A stretch of DNA of 64,000 nucleotides from Eudoraea adriatica DSM 19308 (lineage in GTDB: Bacteria; Bacteroidota; Bacteroidia; Flavobacteriales; Flavobacteriaceae): positions 62,001-126,000 of the forward strand of contig NZ_KB907548.1 in the NCBI RefSeq assembly GCF_000382125.1, written 5' to 3'. Both the position numbers and the translations under genes were made by a program. A model generated the notes under the pieces. The model worked only from the letters and a program-made list of their open reading frames with translations, did no database searches and was not told the DNA's origin. How positions within the stretch are numbered: the stretch's first letter is position 1; each line of letters opens with the position of its first letter. Of the stretch, positions 33,974-42,860 are shown piece by piece.

Positions 33974-35731
33974 ATGAAATATTCTAGTATTCCTTCGGCT
34001 CAATCGCTTGTTTTCCATTGTAAATCAAGGGGTATAAAAAACGTAGTGATCTCTCCGGGTTCAAGGAATGCCCCGTTGATCATTGGATTTACAAATGACC
34101 CTTATTTTTCTTGTTATAGTATAGTTGATGAGCGCAGCGCGGCTTTCTTTGCCTTAGGCATGGCACAGCATTTACAAATGCCGGTACTGGCCGTTTGTAC
34201 TTCCGGGAGTGCACTTTTAAATTATTATCCGGCAGTGGCGGAAGCTTTTTACAGCGATATACCTCTTGTAATTGTTTCTGCGGACAGACCGGGTTATAAA
34301 GTGGATATTGGGGATGGTCAGACTATTAGACAGGAATCATTATTTGAAAAGCATATTGGCTATTCTGCCAATTTAAAACAGGATTTATCACATGCAACCA
34401 GGACCATAGAAAAGTACGATCCTTCCTCATTTTCAAATGATTATTCTTTAGAACAATTGCAGGCTCAAATTCAGAATTTTAATGATGTAGAGCTAAATAG
34501 TGCTTTTAAGGCTGCAATTCTCCAAAAAAGCCCCGTTCAAATTAATATACCATTTGAAGAACCTTTATATGATGTACTGGAGAAACAGGAGCTAAAACCA
34601 TTTTGTTCCCCGCTAAATTTAGAGAATAGCCATAAGGATATCAATTTTGAAGAACTTGCCCAAATTTGGAATTCATGTGAAAAGAAAATGATTATTATTG
34701 GTGTTAATAACCCCGGTAGTATCAATGCCGGTTATTTAAATACCATTGCAAATGATGATTCAGTGCTGATTTTTACAGAGGTTACTTCCAATGTACATCA
34801 TAAAAACTCTTTCCCAAGTATTGATAGTATCATTGCACCAATTGAAAAATCGAAAGAGAAAGAATTGCTTTTTAAGGAACTACAGCCCGAATTACTCATT
34901 ACAATGGGGGGTTTGATAGTTTCAAAAAAGATTAAAGCATTTCTAAGACAATATAGACCAAGGCACCATTGGCACATAAACAATAAAAAAGCCTACGACA
35001 CTTTTTTTAGCCTTACCAGGCATATTAAAACGGATGAAAATTGGTTTTTCGAACAATTTTTGGAAAATATTTCAGAGGTGCCAAGTAATTATTTCAGCAA
35101 ATGGAATGACGTAAAACAAGAATACCTCGGTAAAAGGAAAACGTATTTAAGTCAAATTCCATTTACAGATTTCTTGGCGTTTCAAATTATTTGTGCCAGC
35201 ATTCCTAAAAACTATCAGTTGCACCTTGCAAATAGCTCAACGGTGCGTTACGCCCAGCTGTTTGATTTAGATCCTTCTCTTAAGGTATATTGCAACAGGG
35301 GAACAAGCGGCATAGACGGAAGTACTTCTACTGCAGTCGGTTCTTCAATTCATTCAGTGAATCCTACCTTGCTTATAACCGGAGATCTGAGTTTCTTCTA
35401 TGACAGTAATGGTCTGTGGAATACTTATAAACGAAACGATTTCAGAATAATAGTTATTAACAATGGTGGCGGCGGAATTTTCAGGATCCTGCCGGGTAAG
35501 GAAAATTCTCAGAATTTTGAGACCTTCTTTGAGACCGTACAGGATTTGGATTTGCAAAAGCTTTGTTCATTTCACGATATAGATCATCTGGTGGCTGAAG
35601 ACAAAAACACCTTAAATAGTGCCTTATCTACTTTTTATAGGCCCTCTGATTTGCCAATGCTTTTGGAGGTAAAAACCCCCAGATTATTAAATGATAAAAT
35701 TTTGCTCACGTATTTTGATTTCATATCTTAG
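33974..35731 (+). CDS. menD: SEPHCHC synthase MenD
   Basis: This ThDP enzyme (EC 2.2.1.9) couples 2-oxoglutarate to isochorismate, giving the open-ring precursor of succinylbenzoate. With the ATG at 33974 the product is 585 residues, normal for the family; two GTG codons just upstream are less likely starts because they overlap the -7 box. Motifs are NVVISPGSRNAPLIIGF, IVDERSAAFFALGMA (with the catalytic Glu region), CTSGSALLNYYPAVAEA, IPLVIVSADRPG, and the ThDP-pyrophosphate site ITGDLSFFYDSNGLWNT with VINNGGGGIF. It is the third gene of the men unit. Confidence 0.97.
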   Translation: MKYSSIPSAQSLVFHCKSRGIKNVVISPGSRNAPLIIGFTNDPYFSCYSIVDERSAAFFALGMAQHLQMPVLAVCTSGSALLNYYPAVAEAFYSDIPLVIVSADRPGYKVDIGDGQTIRQESLFEKHIGYSANLKQDLSHATRTIEKYDPSSFSNDYSLEQLQAQIQNFNDVELNSAFKAAILQKSPVQINIPFEEPLYDVLEKQELKPFCSPLNLENSHKDINFEELAQIWNSCEKKMIIIGVNNPGSINAGYLNTIANDDSVLIFTEVTSNVHHKNSFPSIDSIIAPIEKSKEKELLFKELQPELLITMGGLIVSKKIKAFLRQYRPRHHWHINNKKAYDTFFSLTRHIKTDENWFFEQFLENISEVPSNYFSKWNDVKQEYLGKRKTYLSQIPFTDFLAFQIICASIPKNYQLHLANSSTVRYAQLFDLDPSLKVYCNRGTSGIDGSTSTAVGSSIHSVNPTLLITGDLSFFYDSNGLWNTYKRNDFRIIVINNGGGGIFRILPGKENSQNFETFFETVQDLDLQKLCSFHDIDHLVAEDKNTLNSALSTFYRPSDLPMLLEVKTPRLLNDKILLTYFDFIS

Positions 35732-35763
35732 GATATTATAAAACACAAAAGGACAAAGCCATT

Positions 35764-36108
35764 ATGAGCAATAGGAGGGATGATCTCATTGAAAAGTACG
35801 CTTCCGATATTAAAGGTAAATTTGATCAAACTCCTGATATGGATCTACTGAAAAAAGTTACTATTGGACTTGGTCCGGCCATATACAATATGGATTCTTC
35901 TAAAGTGTCGGGATCGGATGAAGCTGAACTTGAAACTGTCAGGAAGAATTTTTTAATTAAGAAATTAGGTCTTTCCGATAGTCCTGCATTAATGGAAGGT
36001 ATCAGAAGTGTAATGGACAAATATGGCAAATCGGAAAGAAATAAACATCGTGCTGTAGTTTATTATATGTTGGCCAAGCTCTTTAAAAAAGAATCTGTTT
36101 ATAATTAG
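35764..36108 (+). CDS. DUF2853 family protein
   Basis: A 114-residue, soluble and helical protein that matches the DUF2853 family, recognisable from the N-terminal DDLIEKYASDIKGKF, the middle IGLGPAIYNMDSSKVSG and the C-terminal HRAVVYYMLAKLFKKESVY. Its function is not known; structures of relatives show an all-helical fold. It follows menD by 32 bp on the same strand and is closed by a terminator, so it is probably the last gene of that transcript. The location between menD and cvfB is conserved in flavobacteria, as far as I recall. Confidence 0.88.
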   Translation: MSNRRDDLIEKYASDIKGKFDQTPDMDLLKKVTIGLGPAIYNMDSSKVSGSDEAELETVRKNFLIKKLGLSDSPALMEGIRSVMDKYGKSERNKHRAVVYYMLAKLFKKESVYN

Positions 36109-36116
36109 AACATTGA

Positions 36117-36150
36117 AAAAAGGCCGTTCTTAAAATGAACGGCTTTTTTA
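36117..36150 (+). terminator. Rho-independent terminator after the menF-menD-DUF2853 unit
   Basis: GCCGTTC (36123-36129), a 7-nt loop and GAACGGC (36137-36143) are flanked by A-rich and T-rich tracts (AAAAAAG and TTTTTT). It lies 15 bp after the DUF2853 stop. Confidence 0.9.
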
Positions 36151-36174
36151 TACCACTTTGAATAGAATGACTAA

Positions 36175-37005
36175 ATGATAGAATTAGGAAATTACAACAC
36201 ATTGAAGATTCTCAGAGAAACAGCTGTAGGTTTATTTCTGGGTGATGAGGATGTTGATGACTTATTACTACCTACGAAATATGTTCCGGATGATTTTAGA
36301 ATTGGGGATGACATAAATGTATTTTGCTACCTGGATCATGAAGAACGTCCTATTGCGACAACCCTCAAACCCTTAATTACAAGAAATAGTTTTGGTTGTC
36401 TTAGGGTAGCCGAGGTAAACGATTTCGGGGCTTTTTTAGATTGGGGATTGGAAAAACATTTGCTTGTGCCCTTCAGGGAACAGCAAACAAAAATGATTGA
36501 AGGAGAATCTTATGTGGTTTTTTGTTACCTCGATGAAAAGACCTTCAGGTTAGTTGCTTCATCTAGATTGGACAAATTCACCCAGAATGAAGAGATGTCA
36601 CTAAACCCCAAAGATGAAGTAGATCTTTTAGTTAGCAGGCAATCTGAATTAGGTTGGAATGTTATAATAAATAATAAATACAAGGGACTGGTTTTTGAAA
36701 GTGAAGTATTTCAACCCATTAAAGCTGGGGATACCTTAAAAGGGTATGTAAAGAAAATCCGGGAGGATAATAAAGTTGATATTTCTCTAAAACCCATTGG
36801 TTATATGGGACTGGAACCTGCTGCCAATCAGATCTTTAAACAGTTGCAAGAAGCCGGCGGACATATTCCAATTCACGATAAATCCTCTCCGGAGGAAATA
36901 AGGGAGATGTTTCAGATGAGTAAAAAAGTATTCAAAAAAGCTATAGGAACACTTTATAGGGAAAGGAAAATTGAAATAAAAAGTGACGGAATATATGTTG
37001 TATAG
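36175..37005 (+). CDS. cvfB: S1-domain RNA-binding protein CvfB/YitL
   Basis: A 276-residue protein of the CvfB family: tandem S1-like RNA-binding domains (about residues 1-65, 70-130, 145-205) followed by a winged-helix-like C-terminus (about 225-275, SSPEEIREMFQMSKKVFKKA...LYRERKI). The strands FLDWGLEKHLLVPFREQ and YVKKIREDNKVDISLKP are characteristic. CvfB affects virulence gene expression in Staphylococcus; its role in flavobacteria is unknown, but an RNA-binding regulator is likely. It is transcribed after the DUF2853 terminator, with 66 bp between the genes. Confidence 0.92.
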   Translation: MIELGNYNTLKILRETAVGLFLGDEDVDDLLLPTKYVPDDFRIGDDINVFCYLDHEERPIATTLKPLITRNSFGCLRVAEVNDFGAFLDWGLEKHLLVPFREQQTKMIEGESYVVFCYLDEKTFRLVASSRLDKFTQNEEMSLNPKDEVDLLVSRQSELGWNVIINNKYKGLVFESEVFQPIKAGDTLKGYVKKIREDNKVDISLKPIGYMGLEPAANQIFKQLQEAGGHIPIHDKSSPEEIREMFQMSKKVFKKAIGTLYRERKIEIKSDGIYVV

Positions 37006-37073
37006 GCAGAATTAATTTTTCATTAGTTTTAAACATTTGTCCAATGCGTTTTTAATTCTTCCCTTAAATCTTT

Positions 37074-37081
37074 TACTTTTG
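37074..37081 (+). promoter_or_regulatory. Putative -7 box upstream of the SPOR-like gene
   Basis: TACTTTTG matches TAnnTTTG, in a 154-bp gap between cvfB and the next start. At the -33 spacing there is only TTT (37051-37053), not TTG, so the promoter is of moderate quality. Confidence 0.4.
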
Positions 37082-37159
37082 CCAAATAAACTGATTTATT
37101 TTGTTGATAATAAGCTTTTTACTTATTTTTAACTATTGACCCCCTAAATTAAATATCAA

Positions 37160-37756
37160 ATGCCATTTATAGAAGAAAGTGATTTATTAGAATTGCATAA
37201 AGACATTGACAAAGCACAGATCATTAATGAACGCTTATTAGATCAAATAAAATTTAAAAATAAAGAATTAAAAAGGAGTAAGATCCAAAGAAATATACTG
37301 GCTGGAGTTACGACCCTTTTTCTGATTGGAGCTCTTGCAGTTACTTCTTTTACTGCCGGTCTTAGCAGGTCTAATACCTATGATAATCAAAATTTATTAG
37401 TTTCTATCGATAGCCTGGATGCTGTTAAAACCAGAATTGACAATCTTCAGCAGAAGAATGAAGAGTTGAGTTTGGTTAAAGAGTTCTATCTGGCAAAAAT
37501 GTTCTTGGAAAAAGAAAAAATTTACTCCGTACAGGTTAAATCCTTTGTTGATAATAACCTTACCCTCGCATCAGAATCTTTAACAAACACCATGTTTGTT
37601 AAAACCAATCCTTTTTATTCTTATTCCCTTGGAAATTTCGAAACATTAGAAGAAGCGAGATCCTTTAGGTATCAATTAGTTAAAATGGGCTTTGAAGATG
37701 CCTTTGTGGCTTCATACCAGGATGGAAAGCGATTAAAAATTGAAGACCCTTATTAG
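37160..37756 (+). CDS. Membrane-anchored coiled-coil protein with SPOR-like C-terminus
   Basis: A 198-residue protein with a charged N-terminal coiled-coil region (about 5-43), one membrane segment (about 46-67, ILAGVTTLFLIGALAVTSFTAG), a second coiled coil (about 80-125) and a C-terminal segment (about 140-190: YSYSLGNFETLEEARSFRYQ...MGFEDAFVASY) resembling the SPOR fold that binds denuded peptidoglycan at division sites. The similarity is by eye, not by search. The topology (N-in, C-out) places the SPOR-like domain in the periplasm, as expected. It overlaps menA by 1 base at a TAG/GTG junction, so the two are coupled. Confidence 0.78.
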   Translation: MPFIEESDLLELHKDIDKAQIINERLLDQIKFKNKELKRSKIQRNILAGVTTLFLIGALAVTSFTAGLSRSNTYDNQNLLVSIDSLDAVKTRIDNLQQKNEELSLVKEFYLAKMFLEKEKIYSVQVKSFVDNNLTLASESLTNTMFVKTNPFYSYSLGNFETLEEARSFRYQLVKMGFEDAFVASYQDGKRLKIEDPY

Positions 37757-38664
37757 TGATAAAATTCAGAGCTTGGCTGAGTGCAGCCCGCTTAAGAACA
37801 CTTCCCTTATCGTTGTCAGGCATTTTAGTAGGTACCGCACTGGCGAATATTTACGGTAAATGGGATATATATATTTTTATTCTTGCTTTATTAACTACGG
37901 TGGCTTTTCAAATAACTTCGAATTTTGCCAATGATTATGGAGATGGAGTAAAGGGTACAGACAATGAGGACAGAATAGGCCCTATGCGTGCACTTCAAAG
38001 TGGTAGATTGTCTGTAAGTGAATTAAAAACAGGGATCCGTATAGCTGTCGTTATAGATGTATTCCTGGTATTTCTACTATTATACTTTTCTTTTGAGCAG
38101 GAACATCTGCAATATGTTCTTTTGTTTGCGTTATTGGGTATCGCCAGTATCTGGGCAGCTATAAAATATACAATTGGCAACAATGCATACGGATACAGAG
38201 GATTTGGAGACCTTTTTGTATTTATTTTTTTCGGACTTTTAAGTGTTTTGGGTTCTATGTTTTTGTATACAAAGTTTTTTATGCCAATAGCCATACTTCC
38301 TGCGGCCTCAATAGGTTTTCTTAGTACGGCAGTTCTTAATTTAAACAACTTAAGAGATGCAGAATCTGATAAAAAATCTAATAAGGACACTTTAGTCGTG
38401 AAATTAGGAGCAGCCAAAGGGAAAGCATATCATTATGCCTTGATTATTTTGGCATTCATTTGTATGTCCATTTTCGTAGGAAGCCACTTTTATTCATGGA
38501 AAAGCGCTATCTGCATGATCGCATTTGTTCCTCTTTTTATTCATTTGCGATTAGTTAGTAAAATTGAAAGCCCCCGGAATTTTGACCCTGAATTAAAAAA
38601 AGTGGCTCTCAGTACTTTTCTGCTGGGATTCCTGTTTTATCTTGGATATTATTATTTTTTGTAA
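37756..38664 (+). CDS. menA: 1,4-dihydroxy-2-naphthoate prenyltransferase
   Basis: This UbiA-family membrane enzyme (EC 2.5.1.74) attaches the polyprenyl tail to dihydroxynaphthoate. The 302 residues make about eight or nine TM helices. The first Asp-rich motif is NDYGDGVKGTDNEDRIGP, the second is NLRDAESDKKSNKDTL; the residues after ARLRTLPLSLSGILVGTA are the usual N-terminus. The start is GTG, overlapping the previous stop by one base; this is the only good start before the conserved region. It is the fourth menaquinone gene of the window, separated from menC by two signalling genes and a hydrolase. Confidence 0.96.
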   Translation: MIKFRAWLSAARLRTLPLSLSGILVGTALANIYGKWDIYIFILALLTTVAFQITSNFANDYGDGVKGTDNEDRIGPMRALQSGRLSVSELKTGIRIAVVIDVFLVFLLLYFSFEQEHLQYVLLFALLGIASIWAAIKYTIGNNAYGYRGFGDLFVFIFFGLLSVLGSMFLYTKFFMPIAILPAASIGFLSTAVLNLNNLRDAESDKKSNKDTLVVKLGAAKGKAYHYALIILAFICMSIFVGSHFYSWKSAICMIAFVPLFIHLRLVSKIESPRNFDPELKKVALSTFLLGFLFYLGYYYFL

Positions 38665-38701
38665 ATTTGAATATACATAACCCACTAATAACTTACTTAC
38701 T

Positions 38702-39454
38702 TTGGAACAAGCTATAAAGATTCTTATTGTAGAAGATAATGTGATTATTGCAGATGACATGCAATCAATGCTGGAGGAAATAGGATACGAAATTGTAGAT
38801 AATGTTATTGTATACGAACAGGCTGAGGAGGTTTTAAAAAACAATCATGTGGACCTGGTTCTTATCGATATCATATTAGCATCCGACAAAACAGGTATAG
38901 ACTTAGGAAAGCATATAAGGGAAAATTACAACATTCCCTTTATTTTTGTTACCTCCAACTCTGACCGGGCCACCGTAGAAAATGCCAAAACTGTTAAGCC
39001 CAATGGTTACCTTGTAAAACCATTCGAACAGCAGGATTTATATACTTCAATAGAGATTGCACTTTCTAATTTTGACTATTCAACTAAGGAAGGGGGACAA
39101 CAACACCCGGAAGATGAAGATAGGATAGTATCCAACTCAGTTCTCAAGGACTCTATTTTTGTTAAGAAGCAACACCTATATTATAGAATTCAGTTTGGTG
39201 ATATCCAGTTTATAAAGGCAGATAATGTTTACCTGGAAGTAAATACCGTAGACAAGAAATTTCTTGTTCGGTCTCCTTTAAAGGATTATTTAGAGAAATT
39301 ACCCAAAAATAAATTTTACAGAGCACATAAATCCTATATCGTTAACGTTGATCATATAGACGCAATTAACTCAAAAGATATTATGATAAATAATACTCTG
39401 ATCCCAATTTCTAAGGATTTCAAAGAGTTTATTATTTCAGCAATGAATTCTTAG
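38702..39454 (+). CDS. LytTR response regulator
   Basis: A 250-residue response regulator. The receiver (about 5-120) has ILIVEDN at the start, phospho-acceptor Asp56 in LVLIDIIL, and Lys106 in GYLVKPF; the LytTR domain (about 145-248, with QFIKADNVYLEVNT and FYRAHKSYIVNVDHIDAI) binds DNA. The start is TTG at 38702: upstream in frame there is a stop at 38678, and no ATG precedes the conserved first strand. No Shine-Dalgarno sequence is present. It follows menA by 37 bp and precedes the TPR/HisKA_2 kinase by a 742-bp gap; the pair is probably cognate though not contiguous. Confidence 0.92.
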   Translation: MEQAIKILIVEDNVIIADDMQSMLEEIGYEIVDNVIVYEQAEEVLKNNHVDLVLIDIILASDKTGIDLGKHIRENYNIPFIFVTSNSDRATVENAKTVKPNGYLVKPFEQQDLYTSIEIALSNFDYSTKEGGQQHPEDEDRIVSNSVLKDSIFVKKQHLYYRIQFGDIQFIKADNVYLEVNTVDKKFLVRSPLKDYLEKLPKNKFYRAHKSYIVNVDHIDAINSKDIMINNTLIPISKDFKEFIISAMNS

Positions 39455-40196
39455 GGTTTAAGCTGCATCAGTTATTTTATATAGGGATAGTACCTTATAT
39501 AACTTCCTTATGGCTTTCAAAAAGCCAGTCACAACACATTTAGACTACTTCACAACAATTATTTTTCCAAAGAGAAGAATAGGCATAATTTGGCTTTATA
39601 ATTAATCGATTAATTTTTTTCATTTTCATATAGTGTTCTCGTAAAAGAGTCTTGTCTAAGTTGGCAGGGCTCTTTTTGATTATAACCATTTGTGAACCGG
39701 ATTTAGTAATTATAGCCGGACTCTTTTCTCTATGAAAGGTTAAAAAATCGGATGAAATGCATTTAATGACTATAAAACGTCCATTCACAACATAAATATG
39801 CACTTACACAACAAAATTCCAAATGGTAAATTTCTAGGTGATAAATTTGAATCGCTAATCCAGCGCCCCAAATCTTATCGTTAATAAATTACAGTTTAAA
39901 AGGCTATGCTATGTGTATGGTCTTTTTTTATTTCAGGAACGTATTTTTTCTATACGTATAGAAAAATTACCGATGGAAAGTTGAAGGTGTTTTGGTAATA
40001 AAATGAGAATGGAAATAGTTGGTTATAAGGGCTTGTTTTTTAAATGGACCATGATAGACAACAGTTTCATTCTACTTGACAACAAAAATTTAAGCACAAG
40101 GCCAATTAGTAGTAAGTTTAAATTGTTGTTATAGTTTTAAACGTTATATTTTTAATCTGATCAAAATAGTATTTGGTAAATATCCCTAAGCTTGTT
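39455..40196. other. Long gap between LytTR regulator and TPR kinase
   Basis: No convincing gene is present in this 742-bp, very AT-rich stretch. It contains an inverted repeat (TTATATAGGG and CCTTATATAA, 39477-39502) just after the regulator stop, without a T-run; a perfect 22-bp palindrome at 39945-39966; and a smaller repeat (GTTTAAA/TTTAAAC, 40116-40142) 55 bp before the kinase start. An 87-codon minus-strand ORF (39540-39803) and a 43-codon plus-strand ORF (40003-40134) have no recognisable features and are probably chance. It may be a regulated promoter region or hold an unrecognised small RNA. Confidence 0.5.
39945..39966. promoter_or_regulatory. Perfect 22-bp palindrome, candidate operator
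   Basis: The half-site TTTTTCTATAC is repeated exactly in the other orientation around a C/G centre at 39955/39956. There is no T-run outside the repeat and no space for a loop, which argues for a dimeric protein binding site over a terminator. It lies about 230 bp upstream of the TPR kinase. LytTR proteins usually bind direct repeats, so the binder is not obvious. Confidence 0.45.
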
Positions 40197-42155
40197 ATGG
40201 CAAAATCGCTGGGTAAAATTTTAGTAATATTCTTTCTTTCCTTATTTCAAAGTGTCGGAGCGCAGGTTCTGGATACCCTGGATGAGAATGCATTGGATGT
40301 ATTCAAGGATAAGCGCAATGTTGTGGAGAGGTTTGATTATTTCTTTAATACGCTTTACAGGTATAACGAAAACTCGGCCTATGATTGGTTAGATGAGGTT
40401 AATGTTTATCTGAATACTGCAGAGAAATCCGGAGATTCAACAGCTATTAACAATTACAAGCTTATGCAATCCCAAATTTATTATGATTTGGGAGACTACG
40501 ACAAAAGCGTGGCTATAGCCAATGACTTATATTCTATAAAGGATAAAATAGACCTGAAGACCAAAAGGGTTATGCTGGATCTTATAGATAATAACTATTC
40601 GCAGTTAAAGCTATATGGAAAACAGGTTGAGATAAGACAGGAGAAAAGAGATTTAGGCTTCTCAGAGAATATTACTTTCTACGATATTTATTCTAACCTG
40701 GGGTTGCATAGAAAGGCCATGGAAGATTACATCATGGATATGAAAAAGACCATTGATAACGGCGATCTCTTCGGTCTTGCAGAATACAATAATAATGTAG
40801 GGCGGTATTTGCTACTCGATAAATCTTCGTCGGTTGCATTAAGTAACTTTAAAAAGGCCAAAGGTTATGTAGATGTTTATTTAAATGATGTTACACAGGT
40901 AAAGACAGAAAAAGAATTAAAGGACGCCAAATTATTGAAGGGTATTATAGAGGGCAATATTGGAAAATCCTATTTGCAACTCAAACAATTTGAAGAGGCA
41001 TTACCTTACCTGGAAAATAGTATCGATTTAATTGAGGAAAATAATATAGGGCTTTATTCTGAAGATATTATTGAAAATAGCCTGGCACTGGCCGATTGTC
41101 ACCTGCAACTAGAAAATTTTCAAAAAGCCAAAGATATTTTAAATGAAAGGCTAAGGCCTCTTAAGATAGAGCATGTTATTAAAAAGAATAGACTACTTGC
41201 CGCCTATTATGACAAGATTGAGGACTATAAAAATGCAAGTTTTTATTTGAAGAAAAATGTAAGGATTGCCGATTCTATTAATACCAATGATTCCTCGCTT
41301 AAAAAACAACAGCTTTCAACTGTCGCAAAGTATGAAATTGAGAATTCCAAGAGAATGATAGATGCACAAAAGATGGAAATGGAAATTGCAAGAAACGAAA
41401 TGCAGGCTAAGGATGAACAAATTAACTTGGTTTTTATTTCTTTGATTTTTACACTTTTGGGTTTTGCCGGATTAGTTTACGCTTATTTAAAGAGTATAAA
41501 GAATCAACGTCTTATTGCTGAACAGAAACATATAATTGAGAATTCTTTGGTTGAAAAGGATTCTTTACTTAAAGAAATTCATCATCGCGTAAAAAATAAC
41601 CTGCAAATGGTATCCAGCCTCTTGAGCTTGCAGACCAAAAATACGCGGAGTAAAGCCGCCATTGAAGCTCTGGAAGAAGGTAAAAGCAGAGTTAAAGCTA
41701 TGGCTCTGATACATCAGAAATTATATCAAAACGATGACCTGTCTGTTATTGAAATGCAGGGTTATATAGAAAGTTTGGTGAATAGCGTACAATCTGTATT
41801 TAAGAAAGGAGGTCATAATATCAATATTACTATCGATGCTGAGGGTGTTGAATTAGATATTGACAGGGCAATACCCTTTGGATTAATACTCAATGAATTG
41901 GTTTCAAATACATTTAAATATGCATTTCCCGAAGATGATGAAAATGGTAAAATATATATACACCTTAGAAAAAACGGGGATCAGGGATTCTTTGAATATA
42001 CGGATAATGGGGTGGGTCTAAGTGAAGATTCTGAAGAAAGAGTTAATTCATCTATGGGGGTTCGATTAATGAAGCGTCTTGTAAATCAACTACAATCTAC
42101 TTTAAATATTGATAAAACTACAGAAGGTGTTCGTTTTTGGTTCAATTTTAAATAA
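40197..42155 (+). CDS. TPR-containing sensor histidine kinase (HisKA_2 type)
   Basis: A 652-residue kinase: signal peptide (LVIFFLSLFQSVGAQ), periplasmic TPR-like helical repeats (about 30-380), coiled coil, one membrane segment (about 411-432, VFISLIFTLLGFAGLVYAYL), HisKA_2 dimerisation domain with phospho-acceptor His462 in KEIHHRVKNNLQMVSSLLSL, and HATPase_c with LILNELVSNTFKYAF, DNGVGL and the G2-like GVRLMKRLV. HisKA_2 kinases differ from the HisKA_3 type in the first signalling cluster (3.8-5.9 kb), yet both carry the same TPR/one-TM input arrangement. The ATG at 40197 gives the signal peptide; upstream TTG is less likely. Its probable partner is the LytTR regulator at 38702. Confidence 0.92.
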   Translation: MAKSLGKILVIFFLSLFQSVGAQVLDTLDENALDVFKDKRNVVERFDYFFNTLYRYNENSAYDWLDEVNVYLNTAEKSGDSTAINNYKLMQSQIYYDLGDYDKSVAIANDLYSIKDKIDLKTKRVMLDLIDNNYSQLKLYGKQVEIRQEKRDLGFSENITFYDIYSNLGLHRKAMEDYIMDMKKTIDNGDLFGLAEYNNNVGRYLLLDKSSSVALSNFKKAKGYVDVYLNDVTQVKTEKELKDAKLLKGIIEGNIGKSYLQLKQFEEALPYLENSIDLIEENNIGLYSEDIIENSLALADCHLQLENFQKAKDILNERLRPLKIEHVIKKNRLLAAYYDKIEDYKNASFYLKKNVRIADSINTNDSSLKKQQLSTVAKYEIENSKRMIDAQKMEMEIARNEMQAKDEQINLVFISLIFTLLGFAGLVYAYLKSIKNQRLIAEQKHIIENSLVEKDSLLKEIHHRVKNNLQMVSSLLSLQTKNTRSKAAIEALEEGKSRVKAMALIHQKLYQNDDLSVIEMQGYIESLVNSVQSVFKKGGHNINITIDAEGVELDIDRAIPFGLILNELVSNTFKYAFPEDDENGKIYIHLRKNGDQGFFEYTDNGVGLSEDSEERVNSSMGVRLMKRLVNQLQSTLNIDKTTEGVRFWFNFK

Positions 42156-42179
42156 ATTTGAATTTCTAATTTGTTTAAG

Positions 42180-42860
42180 ATGAAAGTTACATTTTTGGGG
42201 CACGCCTCCTTATTAATAGAGATAGGCCAATACAAGGTTTTAGTTGATCCATTTATCACCGGAAACGAAAAGGCAACCGGAAAGATTGATATTGAAGATT
42301 TGAATCCAGATTATATTCTGGTTACCCATGCGCATCAGGATCACATTTTGGATGTGGAGGCCATAGGCAAGCGATCTGATTCAGTAATTGTAAGCAATTA
42401 TGAAATTGCCATGCATTATCAGGCCAAAGGCTTTAAGGTACATCCAATGAATCATGGAGGCAGCTGGAATTTTGACTTCGGAAAAGTAAAATATACAAAT
42501 GCCATACATACTTCTTCTTTTCCTGATGGTTCATATGGCGGTCAGCCCGGGGGATTTATTATTTCAACCGAAGACAAACAACTCTATATTGCCGGCGATA
42601 CGGCTTTGACAGCAGACATGAAATTGATCCCGTTAACACATCAGTTAGACCTGGCTATTTTACCCATTGGCGATAATTTTACCATGGGTATAGAAGATGC
42701 AGTTCTGGCAGCAGATTTTGTTTCCTGCAATTCGGTATTGGGGTATCATTATGATACTTTTGGGTATATAGAAATAGACCATAATAAGGCTCTGGAAGCC
42801 TTTGCGAAAGCTGGCAAAAAATTACACTTATTGCCTATCGGAGAGGCACTTACAGTTTAA
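42180..42860 (+). CDS. UPF0173 metal-dependent hydrolase
   Basis: A 226-residue metallo-beta-lactamase-fold protein of the UPF0173 family (L13-type). The metal site THAHQDHILDVEA is complete (His-x-His-x-Asp-His), with further ligands in YIAGDTALTADM and LGYHYDTFGYI; MKVTFLGHASLLIE is the typical N-terminus. The ATG at 42180 is used; an in-frame TTG 9 bp upstream is unlikely. Relatives are uncharacterised or RNase-Z-like in fold only. It lies 24 bp after the kinase stop. Its place near menC is probably inherited from the flavobacterial men cluster rather than telling its function. Confidence 0.93.
   Translation: MKVTFLGHASLLIEIGQYKVLVDPFITGNEKATGKIDIEDLNPDYILVTHAHQDHILDVEAIGKRSDSVIVSNYEIAMHYQAKGFKVHPMNHGGSWNFDFGKVKYTNAIHTSSFPDGSYGGQPGGFIISTEDKQLYIAGDTALTADMKLIPLTHQLDLAILPIGDNFTMGIEDAVLAADFVSCNSVLGYHYDTFGYIEIDHNKALEAFAKAGKKLHLLPIGEALTV

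Noticed and set aside
39540-39803. 87-codon minus-strand ORF in the gap before the TPR kinase
   Set aside because: No recognisable domain or signal; alternative start only; AT-rich DNA in which such ORFs arise by chance.
40003-40134. 43-codon plus-strand ORF
   Set aside because: No hydrophobic or family feature and no promoter or terminator around it.
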